64,000 nt of DNA from Arion vulgaris (GCA_020796225.1 CM036765.1:1600728-1664727), one strand, 5' to 3'. Numbered from the stretch's first letter, positions 43,231-53,535 are shown. Notes: generated from the sequence alone by a model not told the origin. A program made the numbers and translations.

Positions 43231-43580
43231 CTTGCTTACTTTAGTATTGCTACTACTGATAGTGCATCGAGGAAAATTACTATTTACCTCTAGGGACTTC
43301 CTCTTTCATTAGAAGGGTTATTATTGATAATGGCTCCCGTGTGTAGCTGTTTACACACGCTCATCATACGGTCTGGCAGGCGCCCCGTCCAGCTCGTGTA
43401 ACGTTTAAGTCCACTGCCCGGTAGTTCTAGTTTTACCGCCTTATTTAACCATAATATCATCTGCCAACAACATACGGTCGGTTATGCGCAGTATGTGTCT
43501 AATTTCCATATCTAAAACCTTGCTATAAACACACACACTGAAGGACACTTTGTAAGCTTATTCATTACCGCCACTCTTGC
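43231..43580. other. Unassigned sequence
   Basis: A minus-strand reading of 43360-43430 gives GSGLKRYTSWTGRLPD, which could be a decayed transposon fragment, but I cannot name a family. Confidence 0.35.
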
Positions 43581-43598
43581 ATATCCATGAATATGTGT

Positions 43599-43804
43599 TT
43601 TTGTGTGTGTTTTTAACCGATCCGGAAGCACTTGAGCAGCTCTTTGGCTCGGTGCCGTGGACATCGTAACCCTTCGGTTCGGTGCCACGAACACCGTGAA
43701 TCTGGCAAACATGTGGCTATTCTGCCAGCCCGCGGAATTGAACCCGCACTCACAGGGAGCTTGTCACCCGTAGTCAACCCATACCAACACGCTGGGCAGA
43801 AAGC
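43599..43804 (-). mobile_element. SINE-E copy 2 with 14-bp target duplication
   Basis: T/G-rich run at left, then CCGGAAGCACTTGAGCAGC, CATCGTAACCCTTCGGTTCG, CTGCCAGCCCGCGGAATTGA, ACCCGCACTCACAGGGAGC and CCAACACGCTGGGCAGAAAG. Minus-strand B box GGTTCAATTCC. CCATGAATATGTGT at 43585-43598 and 43805-43818 is a perfect duplication. Together with copy 1 it defines the family ends. Confidence 0.9.
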
Positions 43805-43927
43805 CCATGAATATGTGTATGTCCAACATATATGTGTATAAAACATGACCGTTTCCCTATGTTCACCCCCCTCCTTCAATCCCTGAGTCGTTAAATATAT
43901 TCACAGTAGCTCTGTATATCTAAGTCG

Positions 43928-44045
43928 GAGTAAGGCTCGCCTTGGAAATGTAAGGCTGGCGAGGAAATGTAAGGCTCGCCTTGGAAATGTAAGGCTCGCC
44001 TTGGAAATGTAAGGCTCGCCTTGGAAATGTAATGCTGGCGAGGAA
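43928..44045. repeat. 20-bp array, about six units
   Basis: AAGGCTCGCCTTGGAAATGT, with a diverged form AAGGCTGGCGAGGAAATGT at the second and last positions. Confidence 0.95.
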
Positions 44046-44289
44046 AACTGGTGACAGGAAAACACGCAAAAATCAACTAAAGTTATCAGAGGACTATCAT
44101 CATAGCTCTCCGGACATGTCCATAGGTGCTCCGATCTCCGCCTCAACAATTCCGGCAGCGTCCAACACGGCAATTCGGTGTTCATTAATCTCTTTGCATA
44201 TTTGGTATGTCATTCTTTACGGGCTGTACCAATATTGACACCCATCTCTCAGTCTGGTCAGCGAGTGGGATTCACAAAATTGAAAACAC

Positions 44290-44396
44290 TTCTGTTCGAA
44301 AAGACTCTCTCAGTGCAAGAGTTAATCAAGTATCAAGACTCTCTCAGTGCAAGAGTCTATCAAGACTCTCTCAGTGCAAAGAGTCATATCAGACTC
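44290..44396. repeat. About 28-bp irregular array, four units
   Basis: AAGACTCTCTCAGTGCAAGA, with spacers of varied length (GTTAATCAAGTATC, GTCTATC). Confidence 0.85.
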
Positions 44397-44474
44397 AATG
44401 ATTACATATCAATTCATAGGAGGAAAACCCTCACCCACCATCCTCCTCCACTGTAAAATAATAAATTCCAGTTA

Positions 44475-45592
44475 TAATAGACCTGACTTTGATATGTTTG
44501 ACATTTCAATAGTTATTGTAACTAGACCTGATTGTATGTGTGTACATAGTTATTGTAACTAGACCTGATTGTATGTGTGTACATAGTTATTGTAACTAGA
44601 CCTGATTGTATGTGTGTACATAGTTATTGTAACTAGACCTGATTGTATGTGTGTACATAGTTATTGTAACTAGACCTGATTGTATGTGTGTACATAGTTA
44701 TTGTAACTTGACATGATTGTATGTGTGTACATAGTTATTGTAACTTGACATGATTGTATGTGTGTACATAGTTATTGTAACTTGACATGATTGTATGTGT
44801 GTCCATAGTTATTGTAACTAGACCTGATTGTATGTGTGTACATAGTAATTGTAACTAGACCTGATTGTATGTGTGTCCATAGTTATTGTAACTTGACATG
44901 ATTGTATGTGTGTACATAGTTATTGTAACTTGACATGATTGTATGTGTGTACATAGTTATTGTAACTTGACCTGATTGTATGTGTGTACATAGTTATTGT
45001 AACTTGACCTGATTGTATGTGTGTACATAGTTATTGTAACTTGACATGATTGTATGTGTGTACATAGTAATTGTAACTTGACATGATTGTATGTGTGTAC
45101 ATAGTTATTGTAACTTGACATGATTGTATGTGTGTACATAGTTATTGTAACTTGACATGATTGTATGTGTGTACATAGTTATTGTAACTTGACATGATTG
45201 TATGTGTGTACATAGTTATTGTAACTTGACATGATTGTATGTGTGTACATAGTTATTGTAACTTGACCTGATTGTATGTGTGTACATAGTTATTGTAACT
45301 TTACATGATTGCATGCGTGTACATAGTTATTGTAACTTGACATGATTGTATGTGTGTCCATAGTTATTGTAACTTGACATGATTGTATGTGTGTCCATAG
45401 TTATTGTAACTTGACATGATTGTATGTGTGTACATAGTTATTGTAACTTGACCTGATTGTATGTGTGTACATAGTTATTGTAACTTGACATGATTGTATG
45501 TGTACATAGTTATTGTAACTTGACATGATTGTATGTGTGTACATAGTTATTGTAACTTGACATGATTGTATGTGTGTACATAGTTATGTATT
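44475..45592. repeat. 37-bp array, about 29 units
   Basis: ACATAGTTATTGTAACTTGA plus CATGATTGTATGTGTGT. A left subtype has CTAGACCTG and a right subtype CTTGACATG, with some mixing. Homogeneous. Confidence 0.95.
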
Positions 45593-45639
45593 GGTGAAAA
45601 ACGTTTCATAAAATTATTATTCCTTACTGTAGAATTAAC

Positions 45640-45930
45640 TTTGCGACACAATATAACCTTGGTTTTGCTTGTTACACAATATAACCCTTGCGACACAATA
45701 TAACCTTGCGACACAATATAACCCTTGCGACACAATTTAATCCTTGCGACACACTATAACCTTGCGACACAATATAACCTTGGTTTTGCTTGCGACACAA
45801 TATAACCCTTGCGACACAATATAACCCTTGCGACACAATTTAACCCTTGCGAAACACAATATAACCTTGCGACACAATATAACCTTGCGACACACTATAA
45901 CCTTGCGACACAATGTAACCTTGGGTTTTG
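45640..45930. repeat. About 19-bp array, about 14 units
   Basis: GCGACACAATATAACCCTT with CCTT/CTT variants. A longer unit containing GGTTTTGCTT recurs at 45660 and 45782, so the block itself is partly duplicated. Confidence 0.9.
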
Positions 45931-46197
45931 CGTTCTATTTATCAATTCGTCTTATTAACCCTGTCACTCCGTAATTTGTTTTTACCTTGACAAGAATGCA
46001 TTATATAACGGCTAAACTAGTATAGTGGCTTGACGTCATCTTGTTTGTGCTTGTATATCGTCTCAGTTGAAGTACACGAGTTAATGTAACAATACTGACG
46101 TCACGAGAGGTGTGGAGGAGGATAATCGGACAATGTTCACTTAATATTACAGAGAGGACTGTGGTGTATTGTACACAACAACATTGGTTTCTTAAAG
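45931..46197. other. No recognised gene
   Basis: Contains one TGACGTCA at about 46096. Otherwise unassigned. Confidence 0.5.
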
Positions 46198-46490
46198 ATG
46201 GTCTGTAGCGTCTGTAGCGTCTGTAGCATCTGTAGCGTCTGGTTGAATGGATTAGTGCGAGGATAGTCTGTAGCGTCTGTAGCGTCTGTAGCGTCTGGTT
46301 GAATGGATTAGTGCGAGGATAGTCTGTAGCGTCTGTAGCGTCTGGTTGAATGGATTAGTGCGAGGATAGTCTGTAGCGTCTGGTTGAATGGATTAGTGCG
46401 AGGATAGTCTGTAGCGTCTGGTTGAATGGATTAGTGCGAGGATATTCTGTAGCGCCTGTAACGTCTGGTTGAATGGATTAGTGCGAGGGC
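46198..46490. repeat. Two-level nested repeat (9-bp inside 38-bp)
   Basis: The 9-bp unit GTCTGTAGC occurs one to four times before GTCTGGTTGAATGGATTAGT plus GCGAGGATA, and the whole block occurs six times. The inner copy number falls along the array. Confidence 0.9.
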
Positions 46491-46659
46491 TCAATCCACG
46501 GTAACGCTAAGGTGTATTTTTTCTGTCGGGAGCATACAAATGTCATAACTTGATCAGTTTCGCAGTGACTGCACTGTCGATGAGGTCATTAAATTTCACA
46601 GTTACATCCCCTTCCCTTGACATGCCATACACTGCACTTCAAAGTGGTAATACTGACAG

Positions 46660-46760
46660 TAATGGCAGACAAATGGTGTTGTTTAACTCGTGAAAGTTGT
46701 ACATAATAACGACAGACAAATGGTGTTGTTTAACTCGTGAAAGTTGTACATAATAACGTT
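46660..46760. repeat. 47-bp duplication
   Basis: CAGACAAATGGTGTTGTTTA then ACTCGTGAAAGTTGTACATA occurs twice. Confidence 0.9.
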
Positions 46761-46844
46761 ATTCATTGCACATTTTCAGAAAATATACTTCACATCTTTA
46801 ACAAATAAATCAATAAATCTGAAGATTCGAACTTGATACTTCTA

Positions 46845-47130
46845 GTTATCCTTCATCTTGTCTCTAATCCTGTTTTGTCTGACAGCGTCAGGAATGAAGA
46901 GATTTATACAACGGCATTTGTGTGCGCTTCATAAATAGTGTTTTCCGCCGTCTCTGTTATCTCGGAGGTCCATCTTCTGCATAGACGGCATTTTGCTTTG
47001 TATCCACTGTATCGGAGTAACATTGCTCTCTGTGGCTCACTGTCTGTTGGCAATCTGCTTATAAGGCCGAAGCATTAAATTTGTTGTTTTATGATGAAGT
47101 TCAGTACTGATGTTGTACCCACTATTTACC
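46845..47130. mobile_element. Rep-F copy 2, compact
   Basis: Single copies of the blocks that are tandemly expanded at 14684, 15690 and 15915 (see Rep-F copy 1). It is the reference for the unexpanded state. No coding potential was seen. Confidence 0.7.
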
Positions 47131-47547
47131 TGATGTCTTCATTGCTCAACCTGTCTCTTCTTGTTAGTCCATTTCATTTGATTGAATATCTACTCAAAAC
47201 AATGTTTACGTAACAAATGATCAATAAGAAAGACAAAGACAAAAACTCTTGTTTCGTATCTAGTTGTGTAAGAGTAACTCGTTTTTGGTGTCATATTTTG
47301 CTCTTCTTTGATTGTTTCTTTCTTTCTATTGATCGGATTCTAATGAAACTAAATGTACAGAGACACGTCTCGGACTAGCAATAAGAAACTGTAGGAAGAC
47401 TTACCGAAATAGGATTGTCGACACAGTTTGCGGTAGTGGACATGTTGCATATTTGATGACATAATTTACCAAATATATCATTGATCAGTGAAGATACTAA
47501 GAGGATAATAAACATGCATATGTAAATAAAGAGTCGTTGTCAATATA
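47131..47547. other. No recognised feature
   Basis: AT-rich, unassigned. Confidence 0.5.
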
Positions 47548-47551
47548 TAGA

Positions 47552-47662
47552 CGTATAAATAGATATCACATGTAAATAGATATCACATGTAAATAGATAT
47601 CACATGTAAATAGATATCACATGTAAATAGATATCACATGTAAATAGATATCACATGTAAAA
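47552..47662. repeat. 17-bp array, about six units
   Basis: TAGATATCACATGTAAA is perfectly repeated. Confidence 0.95.
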
Positions 47663-47709
47663 TATGACATGTTTATTAAGATATAAATATCTAGATATTT
47701 ATCATGAGG

Positions 47710-47830
47710 ATGACATTTTCTTGTTCTGTCTTGTATTTACTACACAACTGTCGCCACACATGTCTATACTTCTCAACTTGTTCTGTCTTGTATTTACTAC
47801 ACTGTCGTCACACATGTCTATAGAGTAGTA
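47710..47830. repeat. About 60-bp duplication
   Basis: CTTGTTCTGTCTTGTATTTA then CACACATGTCTATA, and ACTTCTCAACTTG, recur in order. The second copy is slightly rearranged. Confidence 0.8.
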
Positions 47831-48930
47831 CTTCTCAACTTGTGGGTCGCGACAACTTTGGGGGTCGAACACATTCTTTGATGCTCTTAGCAACCGAGAC
47901 ACTGCTTTACTATCCGTCTCTATGCGGGTCCGCCCAAATGTAGATACGTCTACATATGAGTACCCGGCGTTTGTGATTAATTACTATGCTCTAGTTATGT
48001 TCAATTTATAACAATGAAAATACATCATGCATATCAGATATTTACATTACAATTCATAACAGTTGCAAAATTACAGTTATGAAGTAACAACGAAAATAAT
48101 TGTATAGTTGGGTGTCACCACAACACCAGGAACTGTATTAAATTGGTGCGGCATTATGAAGGTTGCCAATCACTGCTATAAGAGGACAGATTTCAGGAAG
48201 AAAGTAAGGGAGGAAATAAGTTGTGAACACTAAAATAACTTATGTCAAAATAAACAACAGTGACGAGAGTTATTCTCCTTTGATATTCATTGTTATCATG
48301 GACACATTAAATTAGTGTGTAACGGGAACTACAGGAGTAAGGTGTAAGAATGATAATACGTTGTAGGAAGTAATAGAAACAAACGGTATGTCTCTCTTGT
48401 CCGTGTAGAGAAACGTCCACAAATAATGAAATTCATTTCAATCAACGTAACTTTTCTGTTCTTCTTGATACTACAGTCGTACAACTACACGAGAACCTGG
48501 AGGCATATATTCAAATAATTTTATTAGTCTTTCTTTGGATTCTTCGAAAGCAATCAATTCTTCTTTTTTCATGTTTGTTGACATACTAGGTCTGATATAA
48601 CAAATAAAAGACTCGTCATTAGGTTGAAAGCTGCGTGCCTCGGGTTAAAGAGGCTTTGATCCCCTACACAACAAACAAACAAGTACACACACACATACAC
48701 TTACTACACCTTCATATGTTCAAACCCACATTTAAAAATAATTAGGAAAACAATGATTAACAAATAAGTGCCACGCACACACGAGCTACTGCCTTACACA
48801 TGCACATAGTTACGATAGTTTGTTTAATGTGTCGATTATTTTAATAATTATCACGAAGTTTTAATGTGTTGATTGCTATAATAATTATCACGAAGTTTCA
48901 ATAAATTATGCTATCTTAGGTCCATGGTCA
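47831..48930. other. Longest array-free stretch; nothing recognised
   Basis: About 1.1 kb of mostly AT-rich DNA with no array. A short dinucleotide-like ACACACATACAC run lies at 48687 and a 30-bp echo (ATAATTATCACGAAGTTT) occurs twice at 48840-48900. No ORF above 60 codons is convincing. Confidence 0.6.
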
Positions 48931-48934
48931 CTGC

Positions 48935-49600
48935 CAGCCTTTTTCTTGATGAAGAAATCAACGCTCGTGTAGGAAGTGCGGCTACTACATTCGGCAAACT
49001 ATCAAAGCGAGCGTGGGACAACACAAAACTGACATTGCAGACGAAGATTCAAATATATCGAGCCTGTGTAATTAGCTCTTTACTATATGGCTGAGAAACA
49101 TGGACAGTCTACTCAAGACACGAGAGGAGACTTAACATCTTTCACCTTCGATGTCTCCACAATATTATGAACATCAGGTGGTACGACAAGATAACCAACT
49201 CTGAAGTACTGCAACGTGCAAATCTGCCTTTCATCATGGGCATGCTCATCAGTGGACGACTAAAATAGTTAGGACATGTGCGAAGAATGGACAATGGCCG
49301 CATTACAAAACAAATGTTGTTCTGTGAACTTTCGGAGGAAGAGGCACCAGGGCAGACCACTACTCAGATATAAAGATGTCTGCAAAGCCTCAATGAAAAC
49401 TTTTCTATAGGTCCCAGCACGTGGGAGGGACTAGCTGATGACAGAGTTGTGTGGAAAGCCAAATTACGAAAGGGCGCAGATTCTTTTGAGAAGAGAGTTA
49501 TGTATGAGCTGAACGACAAGAGAGAAAAGCGAAAACTCAGAAGTTGTCACAGTAAAACATATGTCAATTGACTGTCTGTAAAGACGAAAGAGGCCATAAA
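48935..49600 (+). pseudogene. LINE reverse transcriptase C-terminal region, nonsense-mutated
   Basis: One forward frame from about 48943 reads FLDEEINARVGSAATTFGKL, IYRACVISSLLYG, stop, ETWTVYSRHERRLNIFHLRC, RWYDKITNSEVLQRANLP, then after a stop LGHVRRMDNGRITKQ. This is the post-RT region of a LINE group (expected LLYGSETWT, LRWLGHVxRM, RIPK). At least two in-frame stops and later frameshifts (from 49330) inactivate it. Its 3' half also occurs at 16195-16520. It is followed at once by another LINE fragment. Confidence 0.8.
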
Positions 49601-49639
49601 TATATCAAGATGATAGAACACATATAAACAATATTGGCG

Positions 49640-50170
49640 GGAGATATATTTGGTAATGAACATCAAGTGGAATGAATTCAGGAGAAGAGATGAAATTAGC
49701 GAATTATCTGGTCAACCACTAGTAACAACTGTTATAAGAAAGAGAAGATATGAAATTAGCGAATTATCTGGTCAACCACTAGTAACAACTGTTATAAGAA
49801 AGAGAAGAGATGAAATTAGCGAATTATCTGGTCAACCACTAGTAACAACTGTTATAAGAAAGAGAAGAGATGAAATTAGCGAATTATCTGGTCAACCACT
49901 AGTAACAACTGTTATAAGAAAGAGAAGAAGGAGATAAATATGTTGGACACACCTTGAGGAGAAATGATCAACGAATATCAAAGCAAGCATTGAAATAGGA
50001 TGCAGAAGGTTCAAGAAAGAGAGAACGACCTAAGAAGACCCTGAAACGAACTTTGTTGAGAGAGGCAAGCAATATCGCTCTCAGTTCCATGGAAGAGGTT
50101 GAGCGAGTTGCCGAGGCTAGAACGGTATGGAGAAATTACTTGCAGGCCCTATGTAATGTATAACGGTACT
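49640..50170 (+). pseudogene. LINE C-terminal fragment with in-frame 60-bp quadruplication
   Basis: Starts NIKWNEFRRR, followed by four copies of a 20-residue block reading DEISELSGQPLVTTVIRKRR. A one-base change of frame then gives YVGHTLRRNDQRISKQALK, a stop, then [17 protein letters not shown] and [12 protein letters not shown] to a stop at about 50163, and an ATTATTATT tail. The relative at 56010-56335 (minus) has the 20-residue block once, followed directly by WRYVGHTLRR, so the tandem copies arose in this copy. Confidence 0.85.
49688..49927. repeat. 60-bp array inside a LINE ORF, four units
   Basis: GATGAAATTAGCGAATTATC, TGGTCAACCACTAGTAACAA, CTGTTATAAGAAAGAGAAGA. The units are almost identical (one TATGAA for GATGAA). 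Confidence 0.98.
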
Positions 50171-50171
50171 A

Positions 50172-51475
50172 GAGGAATTATTATTATATATGTGGTGGTT
50201 TTGGTGAAGTTATATATGTGGTGGTGGTGGTGAAGTGATATATGTGGTGGTGGTGGTGGTGAAGTGATATATGTGGTGGTGGTGGTGGTGGTGTTGGTGG
50301 TGGTGGTGGTGGTGTTGGTGGTGGTGGTGAAGTGATATATGTGGTGGTGGTGTTGGTGGTGAAGTGATATATGTGGTGGTGGTGGTGGTGGTGTTGGTGG
50401 TGGTGGTGGTGGTGTTGGTGGTGGTGGTGAAGTGATATATGTGGTGGTGGTGTTGGTGGTGAAGTGATATATGTGGTGGTGGTGGTGGTGGTGTTGGTGG
50501 TGGTGGTGGTGGTGTTGGTGGTGAAGTGATATATGTGGTGGTGGTGGTGGTGGTGTTGGTGGTGAAGTGATATATGTGGTGGTGGTGGTGGTGGTGTTGG
50601 TGGTGAAGTGATATATGTGGTGGTGGTGGTGGTGGTGTTGGTGGTGGTGGTGGTGGTGTTGGTGGTGAAGTGATTATGTGTGTGGTGGTGGTGGTGGTGT
50701 TGGTGGTGGTGGTGGTGGTGTTGGTGGTGAAGTGATATATGTGGTGGTGGTGGTGGTGGTGGTGGTGGTGTTGGTGGTAAAGTGATATATGTGGTGGTGG
50801 TGGTGGTGGTGTTGGTGGTGGTGTTGGTGGTGGTGGTGGTGGTGGTGTTGGTGGTGGTGGTGGTGGTGTTGGTGGTGGTGTTGGTGGTGTTGGTGGTGAA
50901 GTGATATATGTGGTGATGTTGGTGGTGGTGGTGGTGGTGGTGGTTGTGGTGGTGGTGTTGGTGTTGGTGGTGGTGGTGGTGGTGGTGGTGGTGGTGGTGG
51001 TGTTGGTGGTGAAGTGATATATGTGGTGGTGGTGGTGGTGGTGTTGGTGGTGGTGGTGGTGGTGTTGGTGGTGAAGTGATATATGTGGTGGTGGTGGTGG
51101 TGTTGGTGGTGAAGTGATATATGTGGTGGTGGTGGTGGTGGTGTTGGTGGTGGTGTTGGTGGTGGTGGTGGTGTTGGTGGTGGTGGTGTTGGTGGTGGTG
51201 TTGGTGGTGTTGGTGGTGAAGTGATATATGTGGTGGTGTTGGTGGTGGTGGTGGTGGTGGTGGTGGTGGTGGTGTTGTTGGTGTTTGTGTTGGTGGTGGT
51301 GGTGGTGGTGGTGGTGGTGTTGGTGTTGGTGGTGGTGGTGGTGGTGGTGGTGGTGGTGTTGGTGTTGGTGGTGGTGGTGGTGGTGGTGGTGGTGGTGGGG
51401 GTGGTGTTGGTGGTGGTGGTGTTGGTGTTGGTGGTGGTGGTGGTGGTGGTGGTGGTGTTGGTGATGAAGTGATAA
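50172..51475. repeat. 1.3-kb GGT/TGG array with GAAGTGATATATG spacers
   Basis: Trinucleotide GGT with GTT interruptions is punctuated by GAAGTGATATATGTGGTGG at intervals of about 40-130 bp. The right third loses the spacer. The minus strand encodes Thr/Pro/His runs (285-codon frame) and the plus strand Trp or Val runs, which is expected from ACC/GGT repeats and not evidence of a gene. Confidence 0.95.
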
Positions 51476-51479
51476 AGAC

Positions 51480-51645
51480 GTTTGCTTTTTCTTCTGAAAG
51501 CCGTGGGTTTTAATTCGTGAGCTTGGCTCACGACTGCATTTTTGTTCCGGAGACTCCAGGGTTGTTACTGGAGCTACGAAATGTGTATTTTGTGCAATAC
51601 TATCGGCAAATGGTGTGTCATTTTTGTAGATGCCGGCTCGTATAA
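51480..51645 (+). mobile_element. SINE-A partial copy
   Basis: GAAAGCCGTGGGTTTTAATT, TTCCGGAGACTCCAGGGTTG, TTACTGGAGCTACGAAATGT and GTGCAATACTATCGGCAAAT match SINE-A blocks. Both ends are lost. Confidence 0.65.
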
Positions 51646-51647
51646 GG

Positions 51648-51765
51648 AAACCACCAAGTGGTTACCGGGGCTCAAATTTGGGGTGTAAAGAATAGAACCA
51701 CTGTTACCTGCCACGCATGTCGTAAGAGGCGATTAAGGAGGTATGGCTGAAATCGGATGCATGTG
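51648..51765 (+). mobile_element. SINE-C copy 4, 3'-truncated
   Basis: CCAAGTGGTTACCGGGGCTC, AAATTTGGGGTGTAAAGAAT, core GCATGTCGTAAGAGGCGATT and ATCGGATGCATGTGTCC. The normal downstream part and AAG tail are replaced by the next fragment. Confidence 0.85.
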
Positions 51766-52260
51766 TCCACTAGGGAATGCTAACCCGAAATAAATGCTTG
51801 CAGAAAACGGATGCACCAGGCCATAAAGTGCATAACATGGTGCAACGACCCCTCACAATGAGGAATGGGATAACGGATTCTATGGTCGCCAATCTGCCTC
51901 GGAGATTTAGCCACGCGGTAAGAATGTCAGACATACCATCTCGAGGGTGGCCAAAACTTACTGCTGGAAGAGGTCGGCACAAACGAGGAAGCAGAAATCA
52001 TAGGAATTATATCCTACAGAACTGCCCCCAGTATGCAGACTTGAGAAGAAAGAGGTGGTCCACTTACTCTAGCGTCCAAGACAAAATGTATGGCGTGGCT
52101 GATAATCTGAGGCAGACGCGGCCTTATTAGAAATTCCGAAATCCCAATCTAGTGAGAACGCAGAAGACAAACTGTATGACGTAGCTGATAATCTGAGGCA
52201 GACGGTGGTCTTTATTAGAAATTCCGAAATGCCAATCTAGTGAGAACGCAGAAGAAATAT
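51766..52260 (+). pseudogene. Transposon-like coding fragment with duplicated 3' end
   Basis: An open frame at 51777-52130 contains PRRFSHAVRMSDIPSRGW and TAGRGRHKRGSRNHRNY, resembling a LINE C-terminus (FGHAxRM followed by a RGRPR-like basic run), then LRRKRWSTYSSVQDKMYGVA. The motifs are weak and I cannot name the family. From about 52080 an 87-bp segment (CTGATAATCTGAGGCAGACG, AGAAATTCCGAAATCCCAAT, AGTGAGAACGCAGAAG) is repeated once. Confidence 0.45.
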
Positions 52261-52345
52261 CAGGAAACTCGGTGAAGTCAATACTTCTCCTTGACAGAAA
52301 TAAATGTATGTTATATAAGTATACATCTTAGATTCTTAAATATGG

Positions 52346-52555
52346 GGTCTCTGTAGCTAAGCGGTTAAGCCATTTGCCTTGTGAGTCGAAGGTCGTGCTA
52401 AGATTGTTGCTGGAGCTACGGAGTTCGTGCTTTGTGCAATAGTTTTGTCAGGTGGCGTGCCATTTCTGCCGAGAGGGACCGAGCCGTATGGGTTAAAACC
52501 CAGTACAATGAAGTCAATCCTTCGGCTTTTAAATTCGTTTCTTATTCAAGACAAT
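52346..52555 (+). mobile_element. SINE-A copy, compact
   Basis: Head GGTCTCTGTAGCTAAGCGGT with a good A box, then TTGCCTTGTGAGTCGAAGG (the head B box is deleted), AGATTGTTGCTGGAGCTACG, GAGTTCGTGCTTTGTGCAAT, GTCAGGTGGCGTGCCATTTC, CGAGAGGGACCGAGCCGTAT, AACCCAGTACAATGAAGTCA and ATCCTTCGGCTTTTAAATTC. This is the plus-strand reference for the family. Confidence 0.85.
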
Positions 52556-52869
52556 AAAATGATCATTTCTTCTGGATGCACGATTTTGTTGTGAATGATT
52601 TCTACTGGATGCACAATCTTATTTTTGAATGTTTATTTGATTGTCACATTCACTGACTGTATATATTTATTGAGAGCACTGACTCGAAACATTGTCTACG
52701 ATAGAGCACGTACATGGTAGATTCAGATGAGATAGTGAAATACCTCCACAACTTGGCCGCATATCTAACAAACAAATCAGACACTCATTGTCAGCGTAGC
52801 GACTTAGAAATCGACTGTACCACGATGTCAACACATGTGTAATTAGAGCTTGCTAAGTGCACAGTAAAT

Positions 52870-52985
52870 GCTACGTTATGCCTCATTAAGACAAGCTAAC
52901 ATATACCTTAAATGGTACCTCATTAAGACAAGCTAACATATATCCTAAATGCTACCTCATTAAGACAAGCTAACAGATATCCTAA
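52870..52985. repeat. 38-bp unit, three copies
   Basis: CTCATTAAGACAAGCTAACA plus TATATCCTAAATGCTAC, with point differences. It ends where a SINE-A head begins. Confidence 0.9.
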
Positions 52986-52986
52986 A

Positions 52987-53335
52987 CGGTGGTCTTTGTG
53001 GCTAAGTAGTTAATCCATTGCCTGCATGCTGAAAGTCATGGGTTCGTTTCGCAATAACGTCGTTCTGTTAACGAGTGGAGTTCTTCAAGAGATGACTAGG
53101 ATTGTTGCTTGAGTTGTGGTTCTTCAAGAGATGGCTAGGATTGTTGCTTGAGCTGCGGAGTTCTTCAAGAGATGGCTAGGATTGTTGCTTGAGCTGTGGA
53201 GTTCTTCAAGAGATGGCTAGGATTGTTGCTTGAGCTGTGGAGTTCATGCTTTGTGACGTGCTATATCTGCAGATAGGGACAACGCCAATTGGTGTCAATC
53301 CCAGTGCAATTTAGTCAATCCTTCGGCTTCATACC
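52987..53335 (+). mobile_element. SINE-A copy with 41-bp internal array
   Basis: Head GGTCTTTGTGGCTAAGTAGT (A box) and GTCATGGGTTCGTTTCGC (B box), CGTCGTTCTGTTAACGAGTG, then the array, then GAGTTCATGCTTTGTGACGT, ATAGGGACAACGCC, AATCCCAGTGCAATTTAGTC and AATCCTTCGGCTTC. The 3' terminal block leads directly into a 23-bp array. Confidence 0.85.
53093..53255. repeat. 41-bp array inside SINE-A, four units
   Basis: GTTCTTCAAGAGATGGCTAG plus GATTGTTGCTTGAGCTGTGGA. The copy at 52346 has AAGATTGTTGCTGGAGCTACGG once at this point. Confidence 0.95.
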
Positions 53336-53535
53336 AACATCCCCATTTCCTCATACCAACATCCCCAATTGCTTCATACCAACATCCCCAATGGCTTCAT
53401 GCCAACATCCCCAATTGCTTCATACCAACATCCCCAATTGCTTCATACTAACATCCCCAATTGCTTCATACCAACATCCCCAATTGCTTCATACCAACAT
53501 GCCCAATTGCTTCATACCAACATCCCCAATTTAAC
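53325..53535. repeat. 23-bp array at the SINE-A 3' end, about nine units
   Basis: TTCATACCAACATCCCCAAT plus TGC, starting within the terminal CGGCTTC block of SINE-A. Confidence 0.95.

Noticed and set aside
42803..43293. Arg/Tyr/Ser-rich repeat protein
   Set aside because: The 15-bp unit is open in two overlapping frames, and composition follows the repeat. No flanking coding sequence.
43360..43480. Possible transposase fragment (GSGLKRYTSWTGRLPD on the minus strand)
   Set aside because: Too short and too degenerate to assign. Kept only as an unassigned region.
48660..48720. tRNA gene candidate near GGGTTAAAGAGGCTTTGATCC
   Set aside because: The B-box resemblance is poor and no A box or cloverleaf could be formed by eye.
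50674..51531. Poly-threonine/proline protein, like a mucin
   Set aside because: It is the minus-strand reading of a GGT array. No signal peptide, no non-repeat domain, no conserved start.
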